Below the pieces are notes generated by a model. That model was given only the letters and a program-made list of their open reading frames with translations, had not been told where the DNA came from and did not search any database. Below, one piece after another: positions 1 to 6,861 of a DNA stretch of 19,615 bases. The DNA is from JAFNAG01 sp041501225 (GTDB lineage Bacteria > Acidobacteriota > UBA6911). The first letter of the stretch is position 1, and every line of letters starts with the position of its first letter. The stretch is taken from the NCBI GenBank assembly GCA_041501225.1, contig JBGQNR010000114.1, positions 1 through 19,615 on the forward strand, written 5' to 3'. Both the position numbers and the translations under genes were made by a program.

Positions 1-378
1 ACCCCACTACGTCAGAGAATGCTGGAGGAACTTCAGCGTCGTAACCTGTCATCCGCCACGATCGATGCCTACATCTTGGCCGTCAGGGAATTTGCAGCAT
101 ACTTCAACAAGTCCCCGGAGAACATGGGAGCAGAGGAAGTACGTCGCTACCAACTCTACCTGCTCAACGAAAGGAAACTTGCACCTAAGACCGTTCAGGT
201 TCGCATGTCCGCGCTCCGATTCCTCTACAAGAAGACGCTCAAGCGTCGCGACCTCGACATTGATGACCTGCCTATGCCCAAGGCGCCGGTGAGGCTGCCC
301 GAGATACTTAGCGCCGAGGATGTGGCACGCATGATCGAAGCTGCTTCCAATCTCAAGCATCGCGTGATTTTGATGACT
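1..378 (+). pseudogene. Truncated tyrosine recombinase (phage-type integrase), N-terminal part only
   Basis: The reading frame enters from the left edge (T-P-L-R-Q-R before the first internal Met at 19), so the true start lies outside the window. The protein shows the SAM-like core-binding fold typical of XerC/XerD-type recombinases: a first helix LEELQRRNLSSATIDAY, then AEEVRRYQLYLLNERKLAPKTVQVRMSALRFLYKKTL, and the start of the catalytic domain at LPEILSAEDVARMI followed by LKHRVILMT. Family members continue here with the first catalytic Arg (about GLRxxEL). In this copy resemblance stops after nt 378 and the frame runs through unrelated residues to a stop at 582. The Arg/His/Tyr catalytic residues are therefore absent and the gene must be dead. 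This recombinase subtype is often found beside IS91-family transposases, and a piece of one lies at the other end of the window. Confidence 0.85.
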
Positions 379-1031
379 CCCTCTGATTGTTTGGCTCGAC
401 CAGGTTTCTGCGGGTTGCAGCCGATGGGACGTTCTTCAAGAAACCACCCAAAACATAAGACCACAATGGCAACGATAAACGCCTTCAAAAGAATAACGAC
501 TAATTGGGTGAAATCTGTGAAGTGCCGATCCCATAACCTTCGCAGTGTAGGGCGGGGCTCAGTTTGCACAACACCAGAGTAAGTAGGCTTGGACTGCGCC
601 TCAAGTGGCATGCCCCATTATTCGATTTCTGCGTACGTGAAATCAACAATTCTCTCAAAGCAGGCGAGCTTTTAGAACGCGTCTGCCTCCTGCAGCGGAT
701 AGGAACAGGGACCGAACACACATCGCCTGATCAGGGCAGGCGTGCGCGGGTTCAAGCCTGCCGCTCGCAGCAACGGTCCGTGCAACGTTTCACGACGGGG
801 GATTTTATTTCAGAACATCTTTGTTGAAGAGTTACCGCCGAGCTGCACAAACAACAAGAGCCGCCCCGAGGAGCGGCCCTTGCCTGATGATTTTGGTGAG
901 GGGGAATTCGTCATTTCTTCCTGCGCCACGCGGAAGGGATCTCGGAGCAGATCGCTATTCCTCCCGCATCGAGGCAATTTTCGCCGCAATCTTCGCCAGC
1001 CGCAGTGGGCGTTGCGCGGTAAAAAGTTCGA
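379..1031. other. Gene-free stretch after the integrase remnant
   Basis: I see no convincing coding sequence here; the open frames are short and have composition-driven translations. Two weak structures are visible. A possible hairpin at 860-877 (GCCGC, loop CCCGAGGA, GCGGC) has no following T-run. A tRNA-like patch lies at 664-770: GCGAGC and GCTCGC could pair, with GCGGGTTCAAGCCTGC resembling a T-arm. That patch lacks a proper D-arm and its T-loop is one base short, so I do not call a tRNA. The stretch is best read as decayed mobile-element flank. Confidence 0.5.
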
Positions 1032-1724
1032 CTAATAGCCCTGGATCAACACTCCCACATAAATACTTCCGTAGGATAGTAGCGATGCGCGAACGCGCAC
1101 ACTTACACGGACGGTGATGTCGTTGTCGAAGAATGCGTTCACCTGTTTTTCGGAGAGGCCGACATTATCCCGAAGCCACTGCCGGTTAATCATTCCATGC
1201 CGTGTGTAATATATCGTGTCACCGAACATCTTCCCGCCTGCCAGCGACATCGTGACTATGCGATCCCCGAAGGTTGAAGCTGCCGAGCCCTCAGGAAATG
1301 CCGGGCTTTCCATTGTGACGATCAGACGTGCCTGGAAAAGCGCGTCGTATTCGTCCGGTGTGTAGTTTCTCAACGTAAAACTAGGACCAAAGCGGGGGAC
1401 AAATGAAATGACGTCTCTAAGGCTCTTCCGCGGGATGACCACACTGAATAATTCGATGTCTGTCCATTCTGTGGGTGGCACAGTCTGATAAGGCAAAATC
1501 ACACAAGGTGAAAGCGGCTGGCCCTGCGAATCCACGCAGTATTTCTCTTCTGTCCGCAGATACACTGTCGTGCTCCCCGTGTGAGCCACGTACTTGACGG
1601 ACTGGAGAAAAAGTTCCGGCATCGGGTATTCGGTAAGGACGTCTTTTGCGTGGCCCTTCTGCGCATAAGCGGCAACCGGGAAAAATAAAAGCAGGCTGAA
1701 GATACTTAACCAATATCGAAGCAT
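1032..1724 (-). CDS. Secreted protein of unknown function (230 aa)
   Basis: I do not recognise the family. The Met at 1724 is chosen because it is preceded by a strong AAAGGAGGAGAG ribosome-binding site and opens a clean signal peptide (MLRYWLSIFSLLLFFPVAAYA, likely cut before QKG). A longer frame to 1835 lacks this support. The mature part has no further membrane segment. It contains two Cys (EEKYCVDSQGQPLSPC), which could form a disulfide after export, then a charged region ending in a beta-rich segment (ITVRVSVRVRASLLSYGSIYVGVLIQGY). The gene stands alone between the integrase remnant and a long gene-free stretch. It is probably a periplasmic or surface protein, but its function cannot be inferred. 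Confidence 0.75.
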   Translation of the reverse strand: MLRYWLSIFSLLLFFPVAAYAQKGHAKDVLTEYPMPELFLQSVKYVAHTGSTTVYLRTEEKYCVDSQGQPLSPCVILPYQTVPPTEWTDIELFSVVIPRKSLRDVISFVPRFGPSFTLRNYTPDEYDALFQARLIVTMESPAFPEGSAASTFGDRIVTMSLAGGKMFGDTIYYTRHGMINRQWLRDNVGLSEKQVNAFFDNDITVRVSVRVRASLLSYGSIYVGVLIQGY

Positions 1725-2540
1725 ATCTCTCCTCCTTTTTGCAAAATGGAGGCCCACTCCGGGTGGACCGACTCCGTCTTGCTGGTCAATATTTCCGGCA
1801 TAAGGCGACATAACCTGTTGGATCGTAATTTTCATGCCATGGGGAATAAATTCTACAATTCATCTATCTATCGCTGGCCTTGGTACCGTGTGGCTCAAAA
1901 TCGAATCCCGTGTATGGCACTGCAATAGGCAAGAGTCCAAAGGAGTATGAACTGGAGATGCTGTGGATAGGAGAATGGACTGGAGCCGCAGCGCGGGGTG
2001 GAACAAGCCTCAATTTGCGATTGAAACCAGGTTCCCGCGCTTTCGCAAATCTCGCCAAGACATAACTTCCCCTCTCTAGCTAAAGCAATTTGGTAGCCAC
2101 GTTTTGAAACTGCAATTCTTCACTGATACAAATTAGCATTATCTGCTTACATATGCTTAACTTGCATGGGTTGATGGCATGGTCATGTTTGGGAATCCGA
2201 CAAGAGATTCGTACAGAAACCTGTAAAGCCCTCCGACACCCTTATCCCGAAAGGCTGTTTCAGCATGATCGCAATGATTAGCGCACCCTAAGAATAGCTC
2301 CGCCGCATGAACATGATTCGCGGATGTCAGCTTTCCTTACAATATTGGGGCCATTCTGCCTTCAGCAAGGCTAGGGACAGTGAGCCCATAATGCCCAAAT
2401 TTTTTGCTGCGCGGATAGGAGATGGGGTATGCCCCGCCGTCGCAAAAGGGACCCATATCTGGGGGTGGCGGGATCACCCGGTCGCACGGCAGACCAACGC
2501 TCCAGCGCGGTTCATTAGGGCGCAACTCCAGGGGGACTAA

Positions 2541-2557
2541 CGCTCCAGCATGGAGCG
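2541..2557. repeat. Short palindrome (7-bp arms, 3-base loop) with a second partial copy upstream
   Basis: CGCTCCA-GCA-TGGAGCG forms a perfect hairpin. The sequence AACGCTCCAGC also occurs about 45 bp upstream near 2496 without the closing arm, followed there by GCGG as here. It looks like a small dispersed palindromic unit rather than a terminator, since no T-run follows on either strand. Confidence 0.4.
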
Positions 2558-2708
2558 CGGACAGCATCGCGGAGAGAGCGAGGAAGAGCGGATGAGGGTC
2601 CGATGTAACCGCGCGACGGAGAAGGGGGAGCGCAGAGCGTGCCTGTTCAGATGGGGTGATATGGGCTTATACGCTACCCCGCCCGAACCCTTATTTTATG
2701 CGCCTATG

Positions 2709-2740
2709 CGAAGGAATACGAACTTAGATAAATCGCTCTA
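2709..2740 (-). repeat. Degenerate tandem copy of the tRNA D-stem to anticodon segment
   Basis: On the minus strand this segment reads TAGAGC, then a variable stretch, then TTCGTATTCCTTC. The adjacent tRNA piece reads TAGAGC, AACTGA, TTCGTAATCCTTC. The shared pieces and their order suggest that a short region spanning the D-stem end, the anticodon loop and the first foreign bases was duplicated in tandem and then drifted. Confidence 0.4.
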
Positions 2741-2744
2741 GAAG

Positions 2745-2784
2745 GATTACGAATCAGTTGCTCTACCAACTGAGCTACGCTGGC
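2745..2784 (-). tRNA. 5' half of tRNA-Thr (anticodon CGU), truncated in the anticodon stem
   Basis: The minus strand from 2784 gives a perfect tRNA beginning: acceptor strand GCCAGCG, TA, D-arm GCTC-AGTTGGTA-GAGC, A, anticodon 5' stem ACTGA and loop TTCGTAA. The CGT anticodon occupies tRNA positions 34-36. The match ends two bases into the 3' anticodon stem (TC). The expected AGT, variable loop, T-arm and acceptor 3' strand are missing and no 3' half is found downstream, so the gene cannot yield a tRNA. A promoter-like pair of boxes precedes it at natural spacing, so this is a once-functional locus that was cut, not a chance match. Anticodon loops are common crossover sites of tyrosine recombinases. 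Confidence 0.8.
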
Positions 2785-2798
2785 TTGGTGCGCAAAAG

Positions 2799-2827
2799 CT
2801 TGTACCATGTTTGGGGCAAAGGGTCAA
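2799..2827 (-). promoter_or_regulatory. Sigma-70-type promoter of the truncated tRNA-Thr
   Basis: On the minus strand, TTGACC (2827-2822) and TACAAG (2804-2799) are separated by exactly 17 bases. The expected transcription start falls a few bases before the tRNA 5' end at 2784. The -35 box is near consensus and the -10 box matches four of six positions. The placement supports a real former tRNA promoter that now drives a stump. Confidence 0.55.
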
Positions 2828-2862
2828 GAAAGCGCAGTTGGAAATTGGAGATCTGGCTGTAA

Positions 2863-2991
2863 AATCCGGCTCGCCTGGGATGACGTTTCCTTTGTCACCG
2901 TCACCGTCACCGATGAGGCGGGCACGATCGTTCCCAGTGCCGGGGATCTGATTTCCTTCAGGATAACCGGGCCGGGAGTCATCGCAGAAGT
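2863..2991 (+). pseudogene. Remnant of a GH2-like glycosidase C-terminal region
   Basis: One frame reads RLAWDDVSFVTVTVTDEAGTIVPSAGDLISFRITGPGVIAEV. This strongly resembles the Ig-like segment near the C-terminus of family-2 glycoside hydrolases such as beta-galactosidases, whose pattern is DxSFVTVxVxDxxGxxVPxAxNxIxFxxxGPGxI. There is no catalytic domain, no start and no recognisable continuation beyond the match, where GH2 proteins would show an NGDPTS-like motif. It is a piece of about 43 codons left in a decayed stretch. The identification rests on pattern recall of the family only. Confidence 0.5.
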
Positions 2992-3259
2992 ATCTACTTT
3001 CCCCAGTCGACTCCCTGGTCGTGGGTCCGATTGCTGGCGTCCAATGCGCACACAATCGCAGGCTTGGTGTTGCGCAGATTGCTCTACCGGCCAGCTCGTC
3101 CGGAAGAGACGGTTGGCATAGGCACTGCCTCTGCCGAGAATCCCGCCCTGGGACTCGTTCGTCGAGATAGGGTTTCGGGAGAATTGTGAGCTGAATGACT
3201 GCATCAGCCGCCCCCGGATACGACGAGTTTCCCGTCTTGAGCCGGGGAGGGACAAGTTT
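2992..3259. other. Short decayed stretch before the phosphatase gene
   Basis: Open frames exist on both strands, including a 149-codon one on the minus strand spanning 2824-3273. None has a recognisable domain, and the minus frame is antisense to the GH2-like remnant. I regard the stretch as non-coding debris and the 3' flank of the phosphatase that ends at 3260. Confidence 0.45.
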
Positions 3260-4453
3260 CTATTTGGCCGCACCGGCGGTTTTCATGACAATCAGGGAAA
3301 TGTCGTCCCGTGGAGGACCCGCTCCCAAATAGAGCGAGGCCCAGGCTATGAGCTTCTGCACAATCTCCGATGCCGAGTTCCCTACGATCTCGGGCAGCAA
3401 CTGACGCAACTTCTCTCGCCCGAGTTCCTGTCCATCGATGCCGGTGGCTTCAGTAAGACCGTCTGTATAAAACAAAAGACAATCCCCCGGAGCCAGCTGC
3501 GCATGACCTTCCTCATACCGGCTTTCCGGGAATGCGCCCAGCAGCATGCCTCCGGTCTCAAGCTCTTCCAGGCGCCCTTCTTTGCGCAACAACAACGGAG
3601 GGTTGTGGCCGGCGTTACAATAAGTGAATGTTTGCCGATGTTCATCGAACACGCCGTAGAAGGCCGTCACGAATCGGTTCTGTGCCCTCGTCTCGCACAG
3701 AATCCGGTTGACCTTGGTCAGGATGGTCGAAATGGCGTAGTTGTTTCGAATCTCTGCGAGAAGTGTGGCCCGGAATGTCGCCATCATCAGGCCTGCCGAA
3801 ATCCCCTTCCCTGTTACATCCCCAATGACCACTCCCCAGTGGCCTGGCACGATCTTGATGAAATCGTAATAATCCCCGCTGATTCCTTGAGAAGGAATGT
3901 TCGCGACAGCCAGATCGATATTGCGAATGCCGGGAAGTGACTCTGGGAAGAAATGGAGCTGGATCTTCCGGGAATCAACGATGTTCTCCTGCAGCTCCAA
4001 CATGTGCTTGTCCGAAGTGATATCTCTCAGGACTGCAGTAAGCACCTTCTCTCCGCTTTGAAGCGAAAATTTGGAGATGGATGCCTTCGCCGGAAATGTA
4101 GAACCATCTTTTCTCAGGCCGGTAATCTCTTGCCGCTCTGCCATCCTGCGGCCGACATTCGGGGATTTCATGAACTTCCGCACTCGATGCGTATGGAGTT
4201 CCCTTGAATAGGCGGGCAGGAGCACATTCAGCGGTTGTCTCAAAATCTCTTCCTCTGAATATCCAAAAATCCTCACGGCCGCAGGATTGAACAGGCGAAT
4301 CCGCTGGTTCTCATCAACAAAAATGATGGCATCATCCGCATATTCGAGGAGACCCTGCAACTTGATCCGGTCATCGCGCAGAGAGCGCAGGTCACTCTCC
4401 AGTTTCCTTATCCGCCGGCGCAACTCCTCCGGCTCCTCGAGCGGTTCGGTCAT
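3260..4453 (-). CDS. PAS domain-containing SpoIIE/RsbU-type serine phosphatase
   Basis: A cytoplasmic PP2C-type Ser/Thr phosphatase of the kind that dephosphorylates anti-sigma-factor antagonists in partner-switching pathways. From the chosen Met the order is a short charged helix (1-32), a PAS domain (about 34-147: YADDAIIFVDENQRIRLFNPAAVRIFGYSEEE, ending VLRDITSDK), a linker helix, and the phosphatase domain (about 180-391). Metal-binding motifs are intact: SGDYYD (192-197), GDVTGKG (211-217), CNAGHNPPLLL, FYTDG (328-332) and PPRDD (380-384). There is no membrane segment, so the PAS domain would sense an internal signal. The Met at 4453 is preceded by GGGAG at 8 bases; the upstream Met at 4519 is possible but has no ribosome-binding site. 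The gene diverges from a second SpoIIE-type phosphatase. Confidence 0.9.
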   Translation of the reverse strand: MTEPLEEPEELRRRIRKLESDLRSLRDDRIKLQGLLEYADDAIIFVDENQRIRLFNPAAVRIFGYSEEEILRQPLNVLLPAYSRELHTHRVRKFMKSPNVGRRMAERQEITGLRKDGSTFPAKASISKFSLQSGEKVLTAVLRDITSDKHMLELQENIVDSRKIQLHFFPESLPGIRNIDLAVANIPSQGISGDYYDFIKIVPGHWGVVIGDVTGKGISAGLMMATFRATLLAEIRNNYAISTILTKVNRILCETRAQNRFVTAFYGVFDEHRQTFTYCNAGHNPPLLLRKEGRLEELETGGMLLGAFPESRYEEGHAQLAPGDCLLFYTDGLTEATGIDGQELGREKLRQLLPEIVGNSASEIVQKLIAWASLYLGAGPPRDDISLIVMKTAGAAK

Positions 4454-4761
4454 TGCCCATGCTCCCGTCTCCGGTGACGAGTTCCTCCCGGTTGTGTGGT
4501 AATTCACGAAGTGTGGCATGGTTGTTCTGAAAACGAAATCATTAAATGTGAATCGGTGACTGAGATTGCCGCTTTGCGCCGTCCGCTCGATGAGGCCAAG
4601 CGACAGGCCACGCGTCTGCCTCTACTCCATTCGTATTATTCGTGGCTGCTTTTTTTCTTGTGGTGTCTGAATCACGGATACCGCCCACATTTGCTCGCCA
4701 GGGCAACGTGAGCGGGTGTAATCTATGAAGTCGCAGCTACACAATGGGAATGGGTGAATGT
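4454..4761. other. Divergent spacer between the two phosphatase transcription units
   Basis: This 308-bp spacer must hold the promoters for both directions. I see no gene in it and no clear -35/-10 pair. A T-rich tract lies at about 4649-4659. No clear operator palindrome is apparent. Confidence 0.45.
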
Positions 4762-5058
4762 ATGACGGATGCAGGTGACAGAACGCACCGCTCCATCCTG
4801 AAAGCAACTGCCAGGCAGGCGATGATGGAAAGAGGACTTCTTCCCGAATTCCCGCACCAGGCACCTGCCGAAATGGACGGCATCCACCGGCCCGCAGCCC
4901 GAATCGAGGAATCAACGCGTGATATCAGAAACGAAATCTGGTGCTCCATCGACAACGATACTTCGCGCGATCTTAACCAGCTTACCGTTGCCGAAGCGAT
5001 GCCCGAAGGGGCCGCTAAAATCCTTGTAGCTATCGCTGTTGAGGAGCAGACACAATGA
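4762..5058 (+). pseudogene. Truncated N-terminal copy of the RNB exonuclease, catalytic Asp replaced by Asn
   Basis: The 98 codons align without gaps to residues 1-92 of the intact RNB exonuclease encoded at 8337-6862. By hand count 62 of 92 positions are identical, including HRSIL, MERGLLP and WCSIDND. The match stops abruptly at KILVAIA. The next residues (VEEQTQ) are new, and the TGA overlaps the ATG of the following phosphatase. The catalytic segment reads SIDNDTSRDLNQ against SIDNDDSRDLDQ, so Asp72 is Asn. That position corresponds to Asp209 of E. coli RNase II, where D209N is known to abolish catalysis. With most of the RNB domain also missing it cannot be a nuclease. The preserved frame and the coupled start downstream mean it may still be translated as a leader or a small RNA-binding piece. 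Confidence 0.8.
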
Positions 5059-6602
5059 AAATAGGTAAGCCGCGCCACCTTTGGCTTAAAGGACTCCTGG
5101 CGACGGGCCTGGTTCTGAGCGTCCTTTTGCTGGTCCAATCGACATACACCTACTATCAAGTTTCCAGGCAGTTGGTCACGGATCAGTTGGCGCGAGAGGC
5201 GGAAAGACAAGTTCTTGCCGTGGACCGGGGGCTGCGCCAGTCGGAGGCCTCGAATGCGGAGCAGCAGCAAATAGTGCTGGAAGATATCCTGCAGGACAAT
5301 GCCGCCAAGATCGCATGGATGCGGATGATCGACGCGACGGGAAAAGCCGTTGTCGAGGCCGGCGAACCGATCGGCCCGCCTCTGGCTGCAGGCGATGCCC
5401 GCGTGGTTCGCACCGAGAGGGGGAGGACATCTGAATTGCGGGACACTCCAAACGGCAGGGTCATGGTTTCCCTCCTGCCGCTGCGCATGATGCGATTCCG
5501 GCCCGGTCCGGATGGAGCACGCGCGGCGCCCCGTCCTCCTGCCGCTGCGCAGAGTCCGGAAGGTGGACGTTCCGAGGCCCGTCCCCCCGCCGCGCCGCAG
5601 GGACCGAGGCTGCTGGAAATCGCGCTATATCTGGAGAGCGCCTCCTCTGCCTTCAGCCCGTTGCGGCGCAATCTGATCGTAAGCATCCTGGCTGCCCTGG
5701 GGTTGGCGGCCGCGATGATCCTCATCTGGGTTCAGTTTCCCCGGTATGTCCGGGGAAAACAACTGGAAGAACAATTCGAACTGGCGCGCAAAGTCCAGGC
5801 GGACTTGCTGCCTCCATCCAATTCCGCGCTTGGAGGGCTTGACTTTGCGGCCGCCTGCGTCCCGGCCTGGCAGGTCGGCGGAGACTTTTACGACGTGTTC
5901 ACGACCAATCAAAATCACGTCGCGATCGTGCTCGGCGACGTGGCGGGGAAAGGCCTGTCCGCCGCGCTGTTGATGGGCATGCTCCATGGCGCTTTACGTT
6001 CCATGCGCTGGATGGAAACACCCGCGGACCAGGAGATATCCTGGAGGCAGCTAAACTATCTCCTGAGCACACGGACCGCACCGGAACGTTTCGCCAGCCT
6101 GTTTTGGGGTTCCTACGATCGGGAGGCCAGGATCATCCGATATGTCAATGCCGGTCATCTGCCCCCCCTGTTGATGCGGCGCAACGGCAACGGCACGTGC
6201 AAGATCAGCCGGCTGGAAGAAGGAGGCCCGATTCTCGGCGTGATCCCGACGGCCATCTATCATCAGGGTGAAGTTGCCGTTCAACCCGGCGACCTCCTCA
6301 TCCTTTACTCGGATGGCATCGTGGAAGCCGCCAATGCCTCTGAAGAAGAGTTCGGAGAGGAACGTCTCTGCGGCATAATCCAGGAAAACTGCGCGCGCCC
6401 ATCCGCCGAAATCCTGGACGAAATCCTCAAGCAGGTGCGGGCATTCATCCAGGAGGAGCCGCCGCAGGACGACATGACCCTGGTGGTGGCCCGCATTGGT
6501 GAGTCTCCACCCGCAGAGCGGGTGGCCTCAGGAAGCCTCCCGGAGGGAGGCAAGGCCGTTGCGAGCCCTGAAAGGGCGCCGCAGATCAGCCCAGGGCGTT
6601 AG
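5055..6602 (+). CDS. Membrane-anchored SpoIIE/RsbU-type serine phosphatase
   Basis: A PP2C-type phosphatase with an external sensor region. Order: cytoplasmic MKIGKPRH, membrane helix 1 (about 11-33), periplasmic segment (34-206) with a helix rich in Gln/Glu and a Pro/Ala-rich stretch (148-184), membrane helix 2 (207-228), linker helix (ARKVQADLLPP), then the phosphatase domain (262-481). All metal motifs are present: GGDFYD (275-280), GDVAGKG (294-300), NAGHLPPLLM, LYSDG (417-421) and PPQDD (469-473). The start overlaps the stop of the truncated RNB fragment (ATGA) and uses GAGGAG lying inside that fragment, so translation is probably coupled. The last 13 codons (from 6561) and the stop lie inside a palindromic repeat array, so the C-terminal tail is repeat-derived. 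Its likely role is an external signal fed into anti-anti-sigma dephosphorylation. Confidence 0.92.
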   Translation: MKIGKPRHLWLKGLLATGLVLSVLLLVQSTYTYYQVSRQLVTDQLAREAERQVLAVDRGLRQSEASNAEQQQIVLEDILQDNAAKIAWMRMIDATGKAVVEAGEPIGPPLAAGDARVVRTERGRTSELRDTPNGRVMVSLLPLRMMRFRPGPDGARAAPRPPAAAQSPEGGRSEARPPAAPQGPRLLEIALYLESASSAFSPLRRNLIVSILAALGLAAAMILIWVQFPRYVRGKQLEEQFELARKVQADLLPPSNSALGGLDFAAACVPAWQVGGDFYDVFTTNQNHVAIVLGDVAGKGLSAALLMGMLHGALRSMRWMETPADQEISWRQLNYLLSTRTAPERFASLFWGSYDREARIIRYVNAGHLPPLLMRRNGNGTCKISRLEEGGPILGVIPTAIYHQGEVAVQPGDLLILYSDGIVEAANASEEEFGEERLCGIIQENCARPSAEILDEILKQVRAFIQEEPPQDDMTLVVARIGESPPAERVASGSLPEGGKAVASPERAPQISPGR

Positions 6603-6739
6603 CCCTGGGAATATGCGCCCACGTAAAACAGCCCTGAAGGGCGGCGCAGGCCGCTTCGCCCTATCAGGGCTCTATCGAGCACTGCCGTTGTTCCCAGGGC
6701 TCACGCCCTGGGCTTTGCTGTTGCGCCCCATCAGGGCTC
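6561..6739. repeat. Array of palindromic repeats with overall inverted symmetry
   Basis: Six units are arranged A-B-A / A'-B'-A'. A is AGCCCTGAAAGGGCG (6564-6578) and AGCCCTGAAGGGCG (6630-6643). Their inverted forms are CGCCCTATCAGGGCT (6658-6672) and GCGCCCCATCAGGGCT (6723-6738). B is the hairpin CCCAGGGC-GTTA-GCCCTGGG (6590-6609), and its partner is CCCAGGGC-TCAC-GCCCTGGG (6693-6712). The array sits between two convergent genes and overlaps the end of the plus-strand phosphatase. Such AGCCCTGAA/CCCAGGG units are dispersed in genomes of Acidobacteria and some related phyla. Here they could also act as a two-way terminator or 3' end stabiliser. Confidence 0.85.
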
Positions 6740-6861
6740 CGTCTCGTAACCATCCGAACACTCGCATGATCCAACGCCATTTTAAATTCTCTACCGCGCC
6801 CGGGAAGAAGAACCTTCTCCATGAACTCCCTTCCCAATTCCAGATCAGAAATAGCGCCTCC

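Larger units (their letters stand above)
1725..2744. other. Gene-free stretch between the secreted protein and the tRNA fragment
   Basis: About 1 kb in which I cannot support any gene. The open frames of 60-77 codons have no good ribosome-binding site and read like shadows. Visible structures are two copies of AACGCTCCAGC (near 2496 and 2540), the second part of a perfect 7-bp hairpin (CGCTCCA, GCA, TGGAGCG; 2541-2557), and a degenerate echo of the neighbouring tRNA at 2709-2740. Confidence 0.5.

Noticed and set aside
664..770. Possible tRNA or tRNA-like gene (pairing GCGAGC/GCTCGC, T-arm-like GCGGGTTCAAGCCTGC)
   Set aside because: The T-loop is one base short, no D-arm or proper anticodon arm can be drawn, the 3' end is GCA rather than CCA, and the span exceeds 100 nt.
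860..877. Hairpin GCCGC...GCGGC as a terminator
   Set aside because: Only 5 bp with an 8-base loop, no T-run on either side, and no gene ends nearby.
2824..3273. 149-codon minus-strand open frame
   Set aside because: It runs antisense to the GH2-like remnant and into the phosphatase end; no domain or start signal supports it.
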